Part shown: positions 1-8,187 of the stretch, piece after piece | Layout of the letters: the number at the start of each line of letters is the position of its first letter | Position numbering within the stretch: position 1 is the first letter of the stretch | From: Saccoglossus kowalevskii | Lineage: Eukaryota; Hemichordata; Enteropneusta; Harrimaniidae | Length of the DNA: 14,011 bases | Direction of reading: 5' to 3' | NCBI RefSeq assembly: GCF_000003605.2 | Contig: NW_003146802.1 | Coordinates: 1,584-15,594 of the forward strand | Translations under genes and position numbers: made by a program | The notes under the pieces: model-generated | The model's input: only the letters and a program-made list of their open reading frames with translations | Told to the model about the DNA's origin: nothing | The model's database searches: none

Positions 1-147
1 GCAAATTTTGAGTAAATTTTTAGTTTTTGCTCAAACAAATTTGTTATTTTTGTACCAATCTTCTGAATGAAAGTGAGACTATAAATGGGACTATTTTGGA
101 TGAAGAGAGAGAAAACTGGTGGTGAAAAGAGTAACAGATATACATAC

Positions 148-363
148 CTTCACAATAAGGTACATCAGCAGACCAAGTAGCATTTAATAAACATGATATA
201 CTAGATGCTCCTACCATACGATATCTTGCATTACAAGAATATGTCACAGTGCTTTCATAAATATATAGAGGTGATCCAATTGGATCTTCTACATCAGAAT
301 AAATATTCTCTTCAGTACGAGTACCATTGGAAATGTAACCAGGATCACTACAAAATACATTTG
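148..363 (-). CDS. CCP/sushi module exon 3 (phase 1-1), last exon in window
   Basis: A 216-nt exon (72 codons) runs from an acceptor with a T-rich tract and CAG (AG at 365/364) to a GTATGT donor (147/146), phase 1-1. It encodes a full module: FCSDPGYISNGTR around Cys 1, TYSCNARYRMVG around Cys 2, SCLLNATW with Cys 3 and Trp, and VPYCE with Cys 4. Two N-glycosylation sequons are visible (NGT and NAT). The module is about 12 residues longer than usual because of an acidic insert between Cys 1 and Cys 2 (around NIYSDVEDPIGS), which would enlarge the hypervariable loop. The DPG after Cys 1 and the CNxxYRxxG core resemble modules of multi-CCP proteins. The good donor indicates further exons to the left of the window. 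Confidence 0.93.
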
Positions 364-510
364 CTGAAAAATCAAAAAAAATTCGAAAATATTGTTGCAG
401 TCAAAATTCTACTATTCATTTACTTAAATTTTAAATTATTTTAAATTTTTCATTCAGTCACTCATTTATTACATATATTTGAACACTATTTTCATTCAGT
501 GAAGAATACT

Positions 511-706
511 GAAAAACTAGCTGACAATCTGACTCAATGGATGTACAATGGCATTGAACAACTAGCTGATAATCTGACTCAATGGATGTACAATGGCATT
601 GAACAACTAGCTGATAATCTGACTCAATGGATGTACAATGGCACTGAAAAACTAGCTGATAATCTGACTCAATGGATGTACAATGGCACTGAAAAACTAG
701 CTGATG
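511..706. repeat. 45-bp minisatellite, about 4.4 copies, in CCP intron 3
   Basis: Four near-identical 45-bp units begin at 511, 556, 601 and 646, and a partial fifth begins at 691. The core reads CTGATAATCTGACTCAATGG followed by ATGTACAATGGC. Units differ at only a few positions (GAAAAA versus GAACAA at the start, ATT versus ACT at the end, and one C/T change), so the array expanded recently. Because 45 is a multiple of three, the plus strand stays open and would give a 15-residue repeat (LADNLTQWMYNG core). It lies within an intron of the minus-strand CCP gene. Confidence 0.95.
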
Positions 707-826
707 GTCTCTGACTCAGCGACCCTCGCTAAGACGCGCATCAGTAAGTCGCGATTTTGGCTAAGTCGTGGGTAGTTGGATAACTCCAAAAATTCTTTTC
801 TTTCATGAGATCCCTTGGTATAGCAT

Positions 827-877
827 GACCCCTGATAAGTTGCTTTGATCCCAACACTTGCAACTTAGTGAGGGGTC
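827..877. repeat. Imperfect inverted repeat in CCP intron 3
   Basis: The arms at 827-843 and 860-877 share GACCCCT and AAGTTGC with their reverse complements, separated by a short mismatched spot. The loop is about 16 nt. It could be the end of a small fold-back element or a chance hairpin. No protein-coding role is seen. Confidence 0.55.
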
Positions 878-920
878 AGTGTATCTTAAATAACCAATTC
901 AACTTAAAACAAAGACTTAC

Positions 921-1100
921 GTTGACATGTAGGAACATGATCATTCCAAACAGAACCTAATTCACATGTTGTCCTACTTATTCCATTCAATTGATATCCA
1001 GCATTACAAAAGAAACTCACTACATCACCATGATGAAATACATATCTGTCTTCTATGATGCCCCCATTTTCTGGTGCTTCCGGTCTTCTACATGGAGGAG
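921..1100 (-). CDS. CCP/sushi module exon 2 (phase 1-1)
   Basis: A 180-nt exon (60 codons) lies between the acceptor TTTCTTGCAG (AG at 1102/1101) and a near-consensus donor GTAAGT (920/919), phase 1 on both sides. It encodes one complete module: PPCRRPEAPENGG with Cys 1, FFCNAGYQLNG with Cys 2, then TCELGSVW with Cys 3 and Trp, and VPTCQ with Cys 4. The PxxxENGG stretch and the CNxGYxLxG core match the textbook CCP pattern, and the size is typical for the family. The reading frame stays open past both exon borders into intron sequence, but the splice sites set the true limits. It is separated from the next exon by 557 bp that contains a 45-bp minisatellite. Confidence 0.93.
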
Positions 1101-1329
1101 CTGCAAGAAATATCAAAGTAAAATTTACATACTGGCTCACATGTACTGAGAAAACATATATAAACAAATTACTTGTGGAATGAACAGTCTATATTTAGTA
1201 TTACATATAGTCAATCTCAATATACATTACAACCAATTTTAGAGCATTATCATCTGTTACCCACATTGATCAAAATCACTGTCATTGTATTCCAGAGAAA
1301 CTTGACTATATATGATTTCCATAAAAAAA

Positions 1330-1552
1330 GGCCACAAGTTGGCTATTTTTGTTCGACCACAACAAAAATGTGAGTGGTTCTTGTAACTAAAGTGGCAGCC
1401 ACTCAGCCATACTGATTGTGAAACAAATGGACATGCATGCATATATGTATCCCAAATGTATGATGTATATGTGTGAAGTTTAAATTTCTGAGATATTAAT
1501 TTGGGATGCACGAAAACACATATACTAATTTGGTATTATTATTATTATTATT
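1330..1552. repeat. Degenerate copy of the 150-bp interspersed repeat plus (ATT)n microsatellite
   Basis: Sequence from about 1330 to 1510 shows the family signature: a GGCCACAAGTTGGCTATTTT block, a second GGCAGCCACTCAGCCAT block, then TGTATGATGTATATGTGTGAAG, comparable with the array at 2970-4256. It is followed by a short (ATT)n run at about 1534-1552. It lies in intron 2 of the CCP gene. Confidence 0.6.
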
Positions 1553-1857
1553 TTATTTTTAGCCTATATCCATATTACATCACTTTCAGAATTGATATTT
1601 GTATTGAATATAATTGAAAGTGCATTTTGGGCCTGGATTTTATAAAAATTCTATGCTTCAATATTTGAAAAAAACAATGCATTACTGAAGTATCTTTATC
1701 TTTATAGCAGATACCGATATCGAAAAACCATTTGATGTGTTATGAATCCTCACATGAGACATATAAACAATTTTTAAAAAGATAAAAGAGAAATTCCTTT
1801 CTTATTAGGCATGGTAATCAAAATTTTGCTATTTTTTTGTTCGTAAAAGTATCTTAC

Positions 1858-2049
1858 CTCGACACGTGACATGTTGTCCTGACCACCTTCCATTTGATGA
1901 ACAACTACGAAATGTAGTTCCAGTCAATGTAAAACCATCATCACATACAAATCTTAGTGTATAACCAACAGGATAGGTGAGCTTATCTGCTCCATCTGCT
2001 GTCAGATAGTATATATTTCCACGTGATGGTTGTCTTAGCTTTCTGCATT
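1858..2049 (-). CDS. CCP/sushi module exon 1 (phase 1-1)
   Basis: A 192-nt exon (64 codons) is bounded by a T-rich tract and TAG acceptor (AG at 2051/2050) and a GTAAGA donor (1857/1856). Both ends are phase 1. The translation holds a full CCP module: the first Cys in CRKLRQPSRGNIY, the second in RFVCDDGFTLTG, the third in SCSSNGRW and the last in HVTCR. The spacing between Cys 2 and Cys 4, the Gly-Phe after Cys 2 and the Trp between Cys 3 and Cys 4 are CCP hallmarks. The loop between Cys 1 and Cys 2 is slightly long (LTADGADKLTYP). It is the first module after the signal peptide, so it would be the N-terminal extracellular domain. No starting Met is expected in an internal exon. Confidence 0.88.
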
Positions 2050-2960
2050 CTACAGAAAAAAAAAATGATTAAGAATGGTTGTGACAATTTTTCAGTGTCA
2101 AGTTAAAGAAAATTGTGCAATTGTTGCATGAAACCAAAAACACTAGTGTCTGGTAATACCTACAGTGCAAAAGATTTCCTTCTCATGATTACTGCCACCT
2201 AGTGGTGAGTTGGGGTATTCTGTTGTTTACAGCTCTGTTAAAGCATGGTTAGCAGTTGAGATTTATTTACATAATAATTAGATTTTTGTTATTGAAATTA
2301 AATTTGAGATGCATCTAATCTGCATAATCACCAGTTCCCAAGATAAACTTTCAACGCAATATTATGAGTCAAAACTGAGAATAAATCTGATGAGAGTCCA
2401 CATGGAAGCCAAGAAGGTAATTGCCTCCATGCCCTTCAGTATTTTCTTCACAATTTTTGACCTTGAGATTGTATACTCTGAGAATACCAAAGCCCTAGGT
2501 CAATAACTATGATTAAAGATGGTCTGTATATTCTCTTCTGACCCTATCTAGGGATAACTTGGAATATTGCCAATTAGTTCTACCCAGTCTGCCATTTGTT
2601 TTCAGCACCATTGTAATATATTTTCATCAAAGTGCAATCAATTTCACTGCAGGAGACTGTGTTTAAAATAATAACCATCAATTAAAGTACAATCCTGATA
2701 AATGCCAGATGTATTCAATTCTCTAATTGCAAGATTAATGTTGTAAGTGTGATAGGTGGCATTCTATGCCAGTAAAAATAAGCGTATACTATTACATTGC
2801 CACCATATGTTCAGTTCTTGGAAACAAATAAATCAAGAAATGTGTGAAACAATACTTTTATCCTGTTGCAATGAACTGAACTTGCTGTCCTAGTTAAAAT
2901 GCCTCAGAAACTGTCCAAATGTTGAACAAAATAAAACAAAGCGATATTCTCATGTATTAT
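2050..2960. other. Intron 1 of the CCP gene, right of exon at 1858-2049: no feature recognised
   Basis: AT-rich unique-looking sequence with no CCP-like cysteine pattern in either strand, no long tandem repeat and no convincing exon. A short open stretch at 2309-2506 on the plus strand has no recognisable motif. Confidence 0.5.
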
Positions 2961-2969
2961 GACTTGTGA

Positions 2970-4256
2970 TGTACAACATTTAACACATCACATATGTATA
3001 CATTTGTATCTTGCCTTTGTACCAAATTTAAACTCAATCTGTAAAATCATCTCTGTAAAATGGACAGAACACTGATAAAAAAACAAAATGGCCACCAGTT
3101 GACTATTTTGAATTGAATCAGTAGTAGTGCATCAGTAATTTTACCCACTATGACTGATGTCAATGGCAAGTTTTAATGAAATCTGTCAAGGCATGTCCGA
3201 GAAACGGTTGATGACATGTCGAAATGTTGATTTTCGCTGTTGTTTGGAACAAAAATGGCCACCAGTCAGTCAAAGGTCAACAATCGAAAACAAGCCATGC
3301 ATGGCACAGTCCCAGTTAGTTATCAAATTTAAGATATATAGTTTTGTTTATAGTAGTATAGCTGGAATATAACCATGTCAGGAATATGATTTTTTTTAAC
3401 ATTAAAATGATTGACATTTGTATCTGATCATCAAACAAGTACTTGTCCATATTGAGAGATATTTCTCTGGAACAGCATTCAAAATCAGCCATTTTGAATA
3501 CATGTATATATATATAACATGATGTATAATGAATATATAAAATTTGAATATAATCAGTCAAAGCATTTAAGAGATATGGCTCTAGAAGCCCAATCATTAA
3601 AACAAAATGGCCGCCAGACAGCCATTTTGAGTCCAATCTGAAAAATAAAATGACGTGCATTAGGAACCTGTAATGTCTAATGTATGTTATAAGTTTGAAC
3701 AAAATCCATCCATAAATGCAAGAAATGCTTGATATTTGAGGATTTTTTTAGCACAAAATTAGCCACCATTTGGTCACTTTGAAAAGGATCATCAAACCAA
3801 TATAACCGTATATCTATAACATGATCTGTAATGAATATTTAAAATGTGAACATAATCAGTCAAAGCAAGTCAGAGATATGGCACTAGAACCACATTCATT
3901 AAAACAAAATGGCCACCAGTCGGCCATTTTGATCTTATCTGAAAAACAAAACTATTTGCATCAAGGTCCCATAATGTCTAATGTATATATCAAGTTTGAA
4001 CAAAATCCATCTGTAAACAGCTGAGAAATGCTTGATTTTTATGATTTTGTAGCACAAAAATGGCCACCATTCGGCCAGCTTGAATCAGATCGTAAAACAA
4101 ATTGATGTGCATATGTATAATATCATGTATGATGTATGTGTGAAGTTTGATTGTGATTGGTCCAGGCATTTCTAAGACACACACAGTCACACACACGCAC
4201 ACACGGAGGTCAAAACATAAGTCCCTGTTTTCGGACTGCATCCGAACAGGGACTAA
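2970..4256. mobile_element. Tandem ~150-bp repeat element with CA-rich tract and terminal hairpin
   Basis: Monomers carry a GGCCACC...GGCCA signature, seen near 3091, 3257, 3609, 3761, 3911 and 4062, with a decayed one near 3460-3500. The last four are spaced at about 150 bp. Alternate monomers match better, giving a 301-bp dimer (3609 to 3911 and 3761 to 4062; also 3510-3612 against 3811-3917). Copies become more decayed toward the left. The right end has a CA-rich microsatellite (about 4178-4205), then a hairpin at 4220-4254 followed by TAATAAA. No ORF with a recognisable transposase is present, so it would be non-autonomous. Central ~150-160-bp repeats beside a microsatellite and a terminal hairpin are known from bivalve pearl/HINE (Helentron-like) elements. 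The assignment by architecture is inference. Confidence 0.6.
4220..4254. repeat. Terminal hairpin of the tandem-repeat element
   Basis: The left arm AGTCCCTGTTTTCGGA (4220-4235) pairs with the right arm TCCGAACAGGGACT (4241-4254), leaving a 2-nt bulge and a 5-nt CTGCA loop. It sits right after the CA-rich tract and is immediately followed by AATAAA-like AT-rich sequence. The position suggests the 3' end of the element. Confidence 0.8.
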
Positions 4257-4259
4257 TAA

Positions 4260-4640
4260 ATCAATGCTGATTATTAAAATATTATCAAGTAAGATCAAGG
4301 TAATTAAATAAAGAAAGAAATAGGATTAAATTTTTTTTTTGATTGGGGTGAACATGATTTGATGCGACATATTGATGCCATGAAAAGTTTTAAAAACTTT
4401 GTCTACACTCAAGTGTTTTTCGTCAAAATCAGAGCTAACAGATTGTCTGCTAATGCACTTCAACACTGTTCATGCGTCAGTAGAATTTTGATTAGTGAAT
4501 AACAGACTTGCCCTGGCAGAAGATGTTTTCGTGGAGAAAAACATTAAGGTTTAAAGAAAGTCGCTTAAGGTGTATAGAAGCATACATGCAAGTATCCATG
4601 GAGACTAACCCATATAAACAAAGGTTACAATATCAAATGT
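4260..4640. other. Intron 1 stretch without recognised feature
   Basis: About 380 bp of AT-rich sequence between the hairpin and the signal-peptide exon. No exon-like ORF, repeat or strong regulatory motif was seen. Confidence 0.5.
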
Positions 4641-4755
4641 TACAATTAACATTCTAAGCCAGTGGATCTTTGTGCATTATTGTACAGTGCAATAACCAGA
4701 TATTGCACATGTGGATACTGTCCTATATACATAAAATGAAAGTTGGCATAATTAC

Positions 4756-4838
4756 CTTTGGTTGACTCAGTATAGTACACAATACTACATAATACTAGAA
4801 TTAATAATAACCGATGCATTCTATGCCAGGCAGTATGT
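4756..4838 (-). CDS. Signal-peptide exon of the CCP gene
   Basis: The likely start ATG is at 4819-4817. It opens a 21-codon segment beginning MHRLLLILVLCSIVYY, with a basic residue followed by a strong hydrophobic core, as expected for a secretory signal peptide. The exon ends ACC AAA G before a GTAATT donor (4755/4754), giving phase 1, the same phase as all the CCP exons downstream. On the 5' side there is a plausible acceptor (pyrimidine-rich run then CAG, AG at 4840/4839), so this may be a second exon joined to an upstream non-coding exon. Alternatively, transcription may begin at the TATA box at 4879-4885. In-frame upstream ATGs exist (open back to 4975), but only the 4819 start gives a clean signal peptide. 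The exon is small, so the call rests on hydrophobicity, phase and orientation. Confidence 0.68.
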
Positions 4839-4878
4839 CTGTAATGATAAAATACATACATGTATTGATAAACAAAGG

Positions 4879-4885
4879 TTATATA
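4879..4885 (-). promoter_or_regulatory. Candidate TATA box upstream of the CCP signal exon
   Basis: The minus strand reads TATATAA here, about 60 nt upstream of the inferred start codon at 4819. A transcript starting ~30 nt downstream would have a short 5' UTR. In AT-rich DNA such a motif can arise by chance. The acceptor-like site at 4840/4839 supports a competing model with a spliced upstream exon. Confidence 0.35.
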
Positions 4886-5049
4886 CAGTACGTCCAGTAA
4901 GTAAAACCCCTTAAGGTCACACATCCTGGTACTTTGAGGGGGACCAAATTCGCTATCGATGAGAATATACATCACAGTTGCTCAACGGATCAAATACTGG
5001 CAGCATACATTCCCAAGATCTAGTTCCGAACATGTTAAAATATGTGATT

Positions 5050-5215
5050 TTAGATATTTTTACAATAAAAATTAACGCCAGTTGGTCATCTTTAACTGAA
5101 TTAAGAAACAATCACATTCATATATACCAGTTAAAATATTATGTACATGTATGTGTAAGATTTGAAGAGAATTATTTAGAGGTGTCCTAGATACAGCCTT
5201 GGATGCATGCATGGA
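5050..5215. repeat. Degenerate copy of the 150-bp interspersed repeat
   Basis: The segment contains ACGCCAGTTGGTCATCTTTA, then ACAATCACATTCATATATACC, then TATGTACATGTATGTGTAAG with a following TTGAAGAGAAT. These appear in the same order as a monomer of the 2970-4256 array. It is a single, heavily diverged copy. Confidence 0.5.
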
Positions 5216-5404
5216 GACTTAACTAAAATACTATGACTAATAAATTTTTATTGCAGACAATTTATCTTGAAACCAATTAATTTGCGATGCACTCACTACC
5301 AGTTTTAACCAATCTTTGACATTAGATCCACTACATAAGGATAAAACCATGAAACCACAGCAAAAATGTGGCAAGCTACCCCGGTATAAGAGGAATACCC
5401 AGGT

Positions 5405-6525
5405 GCAAGTAAATAAAATTGGTACATTTCAGTTCACTTGTATCTAGGTGCCCAGTATATAAAATTAGTACATTTCAGTTCACTTGTATCCAGGTGCCGA
5501 GTATATAAAATTAGTACATTTCAGGTCACTTGTATTCAGGTGCAGAGTATATAAAATTGGTACATTTCAGTTCACTTGTATCTAGGTGCCGAGTATATAA
5601 AATTAGTACATTTCAGTTCACTCATAACCAGGTGCCTAGTATATAAAATTGGTACATTTCAGTTCACTTGTATCTAGGTGCGGAGTATAAAAAATTAGTA
5701 CATTTCAGTTCACTCATAACCAGGTGCCTAGTATATAAAATTGGTACATTTCAGTTCACTCATAACAAGGTGCTAAGTATATAAAATTGGTACATTTCAG
5801 TTCACTTATATCCAGGTGAAATGAGTATATAAAATTGATACATTTCAGTTCACTTGTATCCAGGTTCCAAGTATCAAAAATGGTACATTTCAGTTCACTT
5901 GTATCCAGGTGCCCAGCATATAAAATTGGTACATTTCAGTTCACTCATAACAAGGTGCTAAGTATATAAAATTGGTACATTTCAGTTCACTTATATCCAG
6001 GTGCCGAGTATATAAAATTGATACATTTCAGTTCACTTGTATCCAGGTGCCAAGTATCAAAAATGGTACATTTCAGTTCACTTGTATCCAGGTGCCCAGC
6101 ATATAAAATTGGTACATTTCAGTTCACTCATGTGGGAGTATATAAAATTGGTACATTTCAGTTCACTTGTATCCAGGTGCTGAGTATATAAAATTGGTAC
6201 ATTTCAGTTCACTTGTATCCAGGTGCCAAGTATCAAAAATGGTACATTTCAGTGCACTTGTATCCAGGTGCCCAGCATATAAAATTGGTACATTTCAGTT
6301 CACTTGTATCCAGGTGCCAAGTATCAAAAATGGTACATTTCAGTGCACTTGTATCCAGGTGCCTAGTATATAAAATTGGTACATTTCAGTTCACTTGTAT
6401 CCAGGTGAGGAGTATATAAAATTGGTACATTTCAGTTCACTAATATCCAGGTGCAAAATACAAAATTGGTTCATTTCAGTTTACTCATATCCAGGTGCAA
6501 AATATATAAAATTGGTACATGCAAT
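5405..6525. repeat. 46-bp minisatellite, about 24.5 copies, with higher-order repeats
   Basis: The CATTTCAG anchor recurs at 5425, 5471, 5517, 5563 and onward to 6472, almost always 46 bp apart. A 45-bp variant (TATCAAAAATGG), a 48-bp one at 5793 and a truncated 39-bp one at 6115 also occur. The monomer contains GTATATAAAATTGGTACATTTCAG, TTCACTTGTATCCAG and GTGCC. Higher-order structure is visible. The dimer 5563-5654 is repeated at 5655-5746. The tetramer 5747-5931 is repeated at 5932-6114 with only a few differences. The dimer 6200-6290 is repeated at 6291-6381. The array lies upstream of the signal-peptide exon, or in a long first intron if the CpG island at 8.2-8.8 kb is the true first exon. 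Open frames across it on the plus strand are by-products of the period. Confidence 0.97.
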
Positions 6526-7220
6526 CTGATTGAAATGCAATATAAGTATAGGCTCAATTTTTATTTTTTATTTTTATATTTTATTATTTTTATGTTTGTT
6601 TATTTATGACTATTTTTTGGCTTTACTTGCTGTTATTAAACTTGTTCTTTATAACATATCTCAGTGGCCTTAAGGAATTATTACAAACGCAGTCTTGCTC
6701 CACAAACATAGTAGTCAGAAGGCAATGTGTTAATCACTAAAATTATTCGTCAGGGATCTTGCCAGCCCAATCAGAGTGCTTATGAATATTAATGAGCAAT
6801 ATTAACAGTGTAAATAGTATGTTTCACAATTTAGAACAGTTTGGATTTGAAAATGAAAAATTTTCGAAATGATGCAGACTAAAAACAGCAACGTCTTGTA
6901 AAAGGTTAAAATAATGAAACTTTCAGAAATGATTTTTAAGATCTATCTAACAATGAACAGCAATGACAAACAACTTGTTCTAAGAATAAAAATAAGATAT
7001 ACATAATATAAAATAATTACTAAATAATAAAAATACATAGTTAAAATAAAATATATAAAATTCAATAAAATTCACACCATACAATATTAGATTTTTATCA
7101 GATTGAAGAATAATTAACTACATTCATATGCTGCCTTTGAAAACAGTCTCTTTCAGACTAAATTTGTTAATTCAAGGTCACCATTACACCATCAATTTCT
7201 GAAACCATCATACATGTACC
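6526..7220. other. AT-rich stretch, no gene seen
   Basis: Begins with a T-rich low-complexity tract (about 6558-6615). The rest is AT-rich with many short A and T runs. No exon-like ORF or repeat structure was recognised. A TCAAGGTCA nuclear-receptor-type half-site occurs at 7172-7180, which is too short to support on its own. Confidence 0.5.
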
Positions 7221-7221
7221 A

Positions 7222-7371
7222 AGTTTAAAGTGAAGAGGTCGTCACCTGCGAATTGAGTCTCAAACGACAATAACAATACACAAAGGCTCATGGGTATATG
7301 CTTGTTTGTAAACAATGACACGCTATGGCTGTCTGACACATGCGCAGGTGATGACTCCCTTGCTTTAAAAC
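7222..7371. repeat. Imperfect inverted repeat with ~92-bp spacer
   Basis: The left arm 7222-7250 and right arm 7343-7371 are reverse complements at 21 of 29 positions, including a perfect 9-bp TCACCTGCG/CGCAGGTGA core and a TTTAAAG/CTTTAAA block. This may be a small fold-back or MITE-like element. No target-site duplication was identified. Confidence 0.5.
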
Positions 7372-7529
7372 AAATCAGCAAGAGCATCAGTGGATTGTGA
7401 CACAGACCAAATATCATTGATACAATGTAGGCTACTATACAACTGTCTGTGCAGTAAATTTAAATCTAAAAAGGCAGGAAGAATTTAAGATATAAGCAGA
7501 ATTGTACAAACATATCAAAATTTATATTT

Positions 7530-7960
7530 TGGTCAAACAAAATGGCTTATAGCTGACCATCTTGAATTAGTTGTAACACAACTAATTTTTTGTTGATGTG
7601 TCAGAAGATCGACCATATTGAACTGTGCAAGTTCAAAACATAAACGAAATGGCTACCAGGCGACCATCTTGAATTGGATTGTAATAGAAATCAACTTTTG
7701 TTGATGTTGTAGAACACAATTATCTGTGAAACAAGTGTGGACCTAAATGTAATGTGTAAATAGATAGAAGCCAAAATGTGTGAAAAATGGATTTTTGTCC
7801 AACAAAATGTCTACCAAAATCAACTTTCATTGATGTGCGAACACTACCATCTGTGAATAGAGTGTGAATTTCTGCAAAAAAAAAAATTGCTGCTATATTG
7901 CATAGAATCTCAACAAAATTCAACTTGCATCTTCATGGAATAATATACTGCCTTTGTACC
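7530..7960. repeat. Second degenerate cluster of the 150-bp interspersed repeat
   Basis: AAAATGGCT...GACCATCTTGAATT blocks occur at about 7540 and 7648, and a weaker AAAATGTCTACC at about 7804. Each is followed by a CAACTT...TTGATG motif. These match the monomer layout of the 2970-4256 array, but spacing is irregular (about 107 and 156 bp) and identity is low. Within it lies a perfect 10-bp inverted repeat, AATTAGTTGT at 7565-7574 with ACAACTAATT at 7578-7587. Confidence 0.55.
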
Positions 7961-8187
7961 TAATCTGAATAAACTTATTATTGTATTTCAAGTTATCAGC
8001 AAATATGAACAAAAATAAGTATTTCTGACAGGCAATTTTGAAAAAGATAAATCCGCGAAAATTAAATCAAATGAAAAATAAATTTTCTCATATGCAATAC
8101 GCACAAACATTGAACTGCAAACCATGTTCTACAATCTTCATGCTATTTTGGAGCTAAAAGTATTCAACACTACACATTCGTTCTTAC

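Larger units (their letters stand above)
148..4838 (-). other. Partial multi-exon CCP/sushi-domain gene (5' half, four exons)
   Basis: Four minus-strand exons share one transcript logic: 4756-4838 (signal peptide), 1858-2049, 921-1100 and 148-363. Every junction has GT/AG borders and every intron is phase 1, so the exons join in frame. Introns are about 2.7 kb, 757 bp and 557 bp. Each internal exon encodes one CCP (sushi, SCR) module with four cysteines. In this family the modules form strings on secreted or membrane proteins used in complement regulation, cell adhesion or lectin-like recognition. The donor at 147/146 shows that coding continues past the left edge, so total module number, any transmembrane segment and any partner domain are unknown. 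The family cannot be named more precisely from these modules. Confidence 0.85.

Noticed and set aside
499-714. 71-codon plus-strand frame with 15-residue repeats.
   Set aside because: The repeat is a 45-bp minisatellite within an intron of the CCP gene. The frame is open only because the period is a multiple of three. Kept as a repeat, not a gene.
3316-3702. 128-codon minus-strand frame.
   Set aside because: It reads antisense through the 150-bp repeat element, has low-complexity composition, and contains no recognisable domain or splice logic linking it to the CCP exons.
3990-4298. 102-codon minus-strand frame with CVCVTVCV stretch.
   Set aside because: The Cys-Val stretch is a translation of the CA-rich microsatellite and the rest is the repeat element end.
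6167-6419. Two overlapping plus-strand repeat-peptide frames.
   Set aside because: Both lie within the 46-bp minisatellite and shift frame from unit to unit; no start context or conservation.
7172-7180. TCAAGGTCA nuclear-receptor half-site.
   Set aside because: A 9-mer is expected by chance at this scale and no promoter lies next to it.
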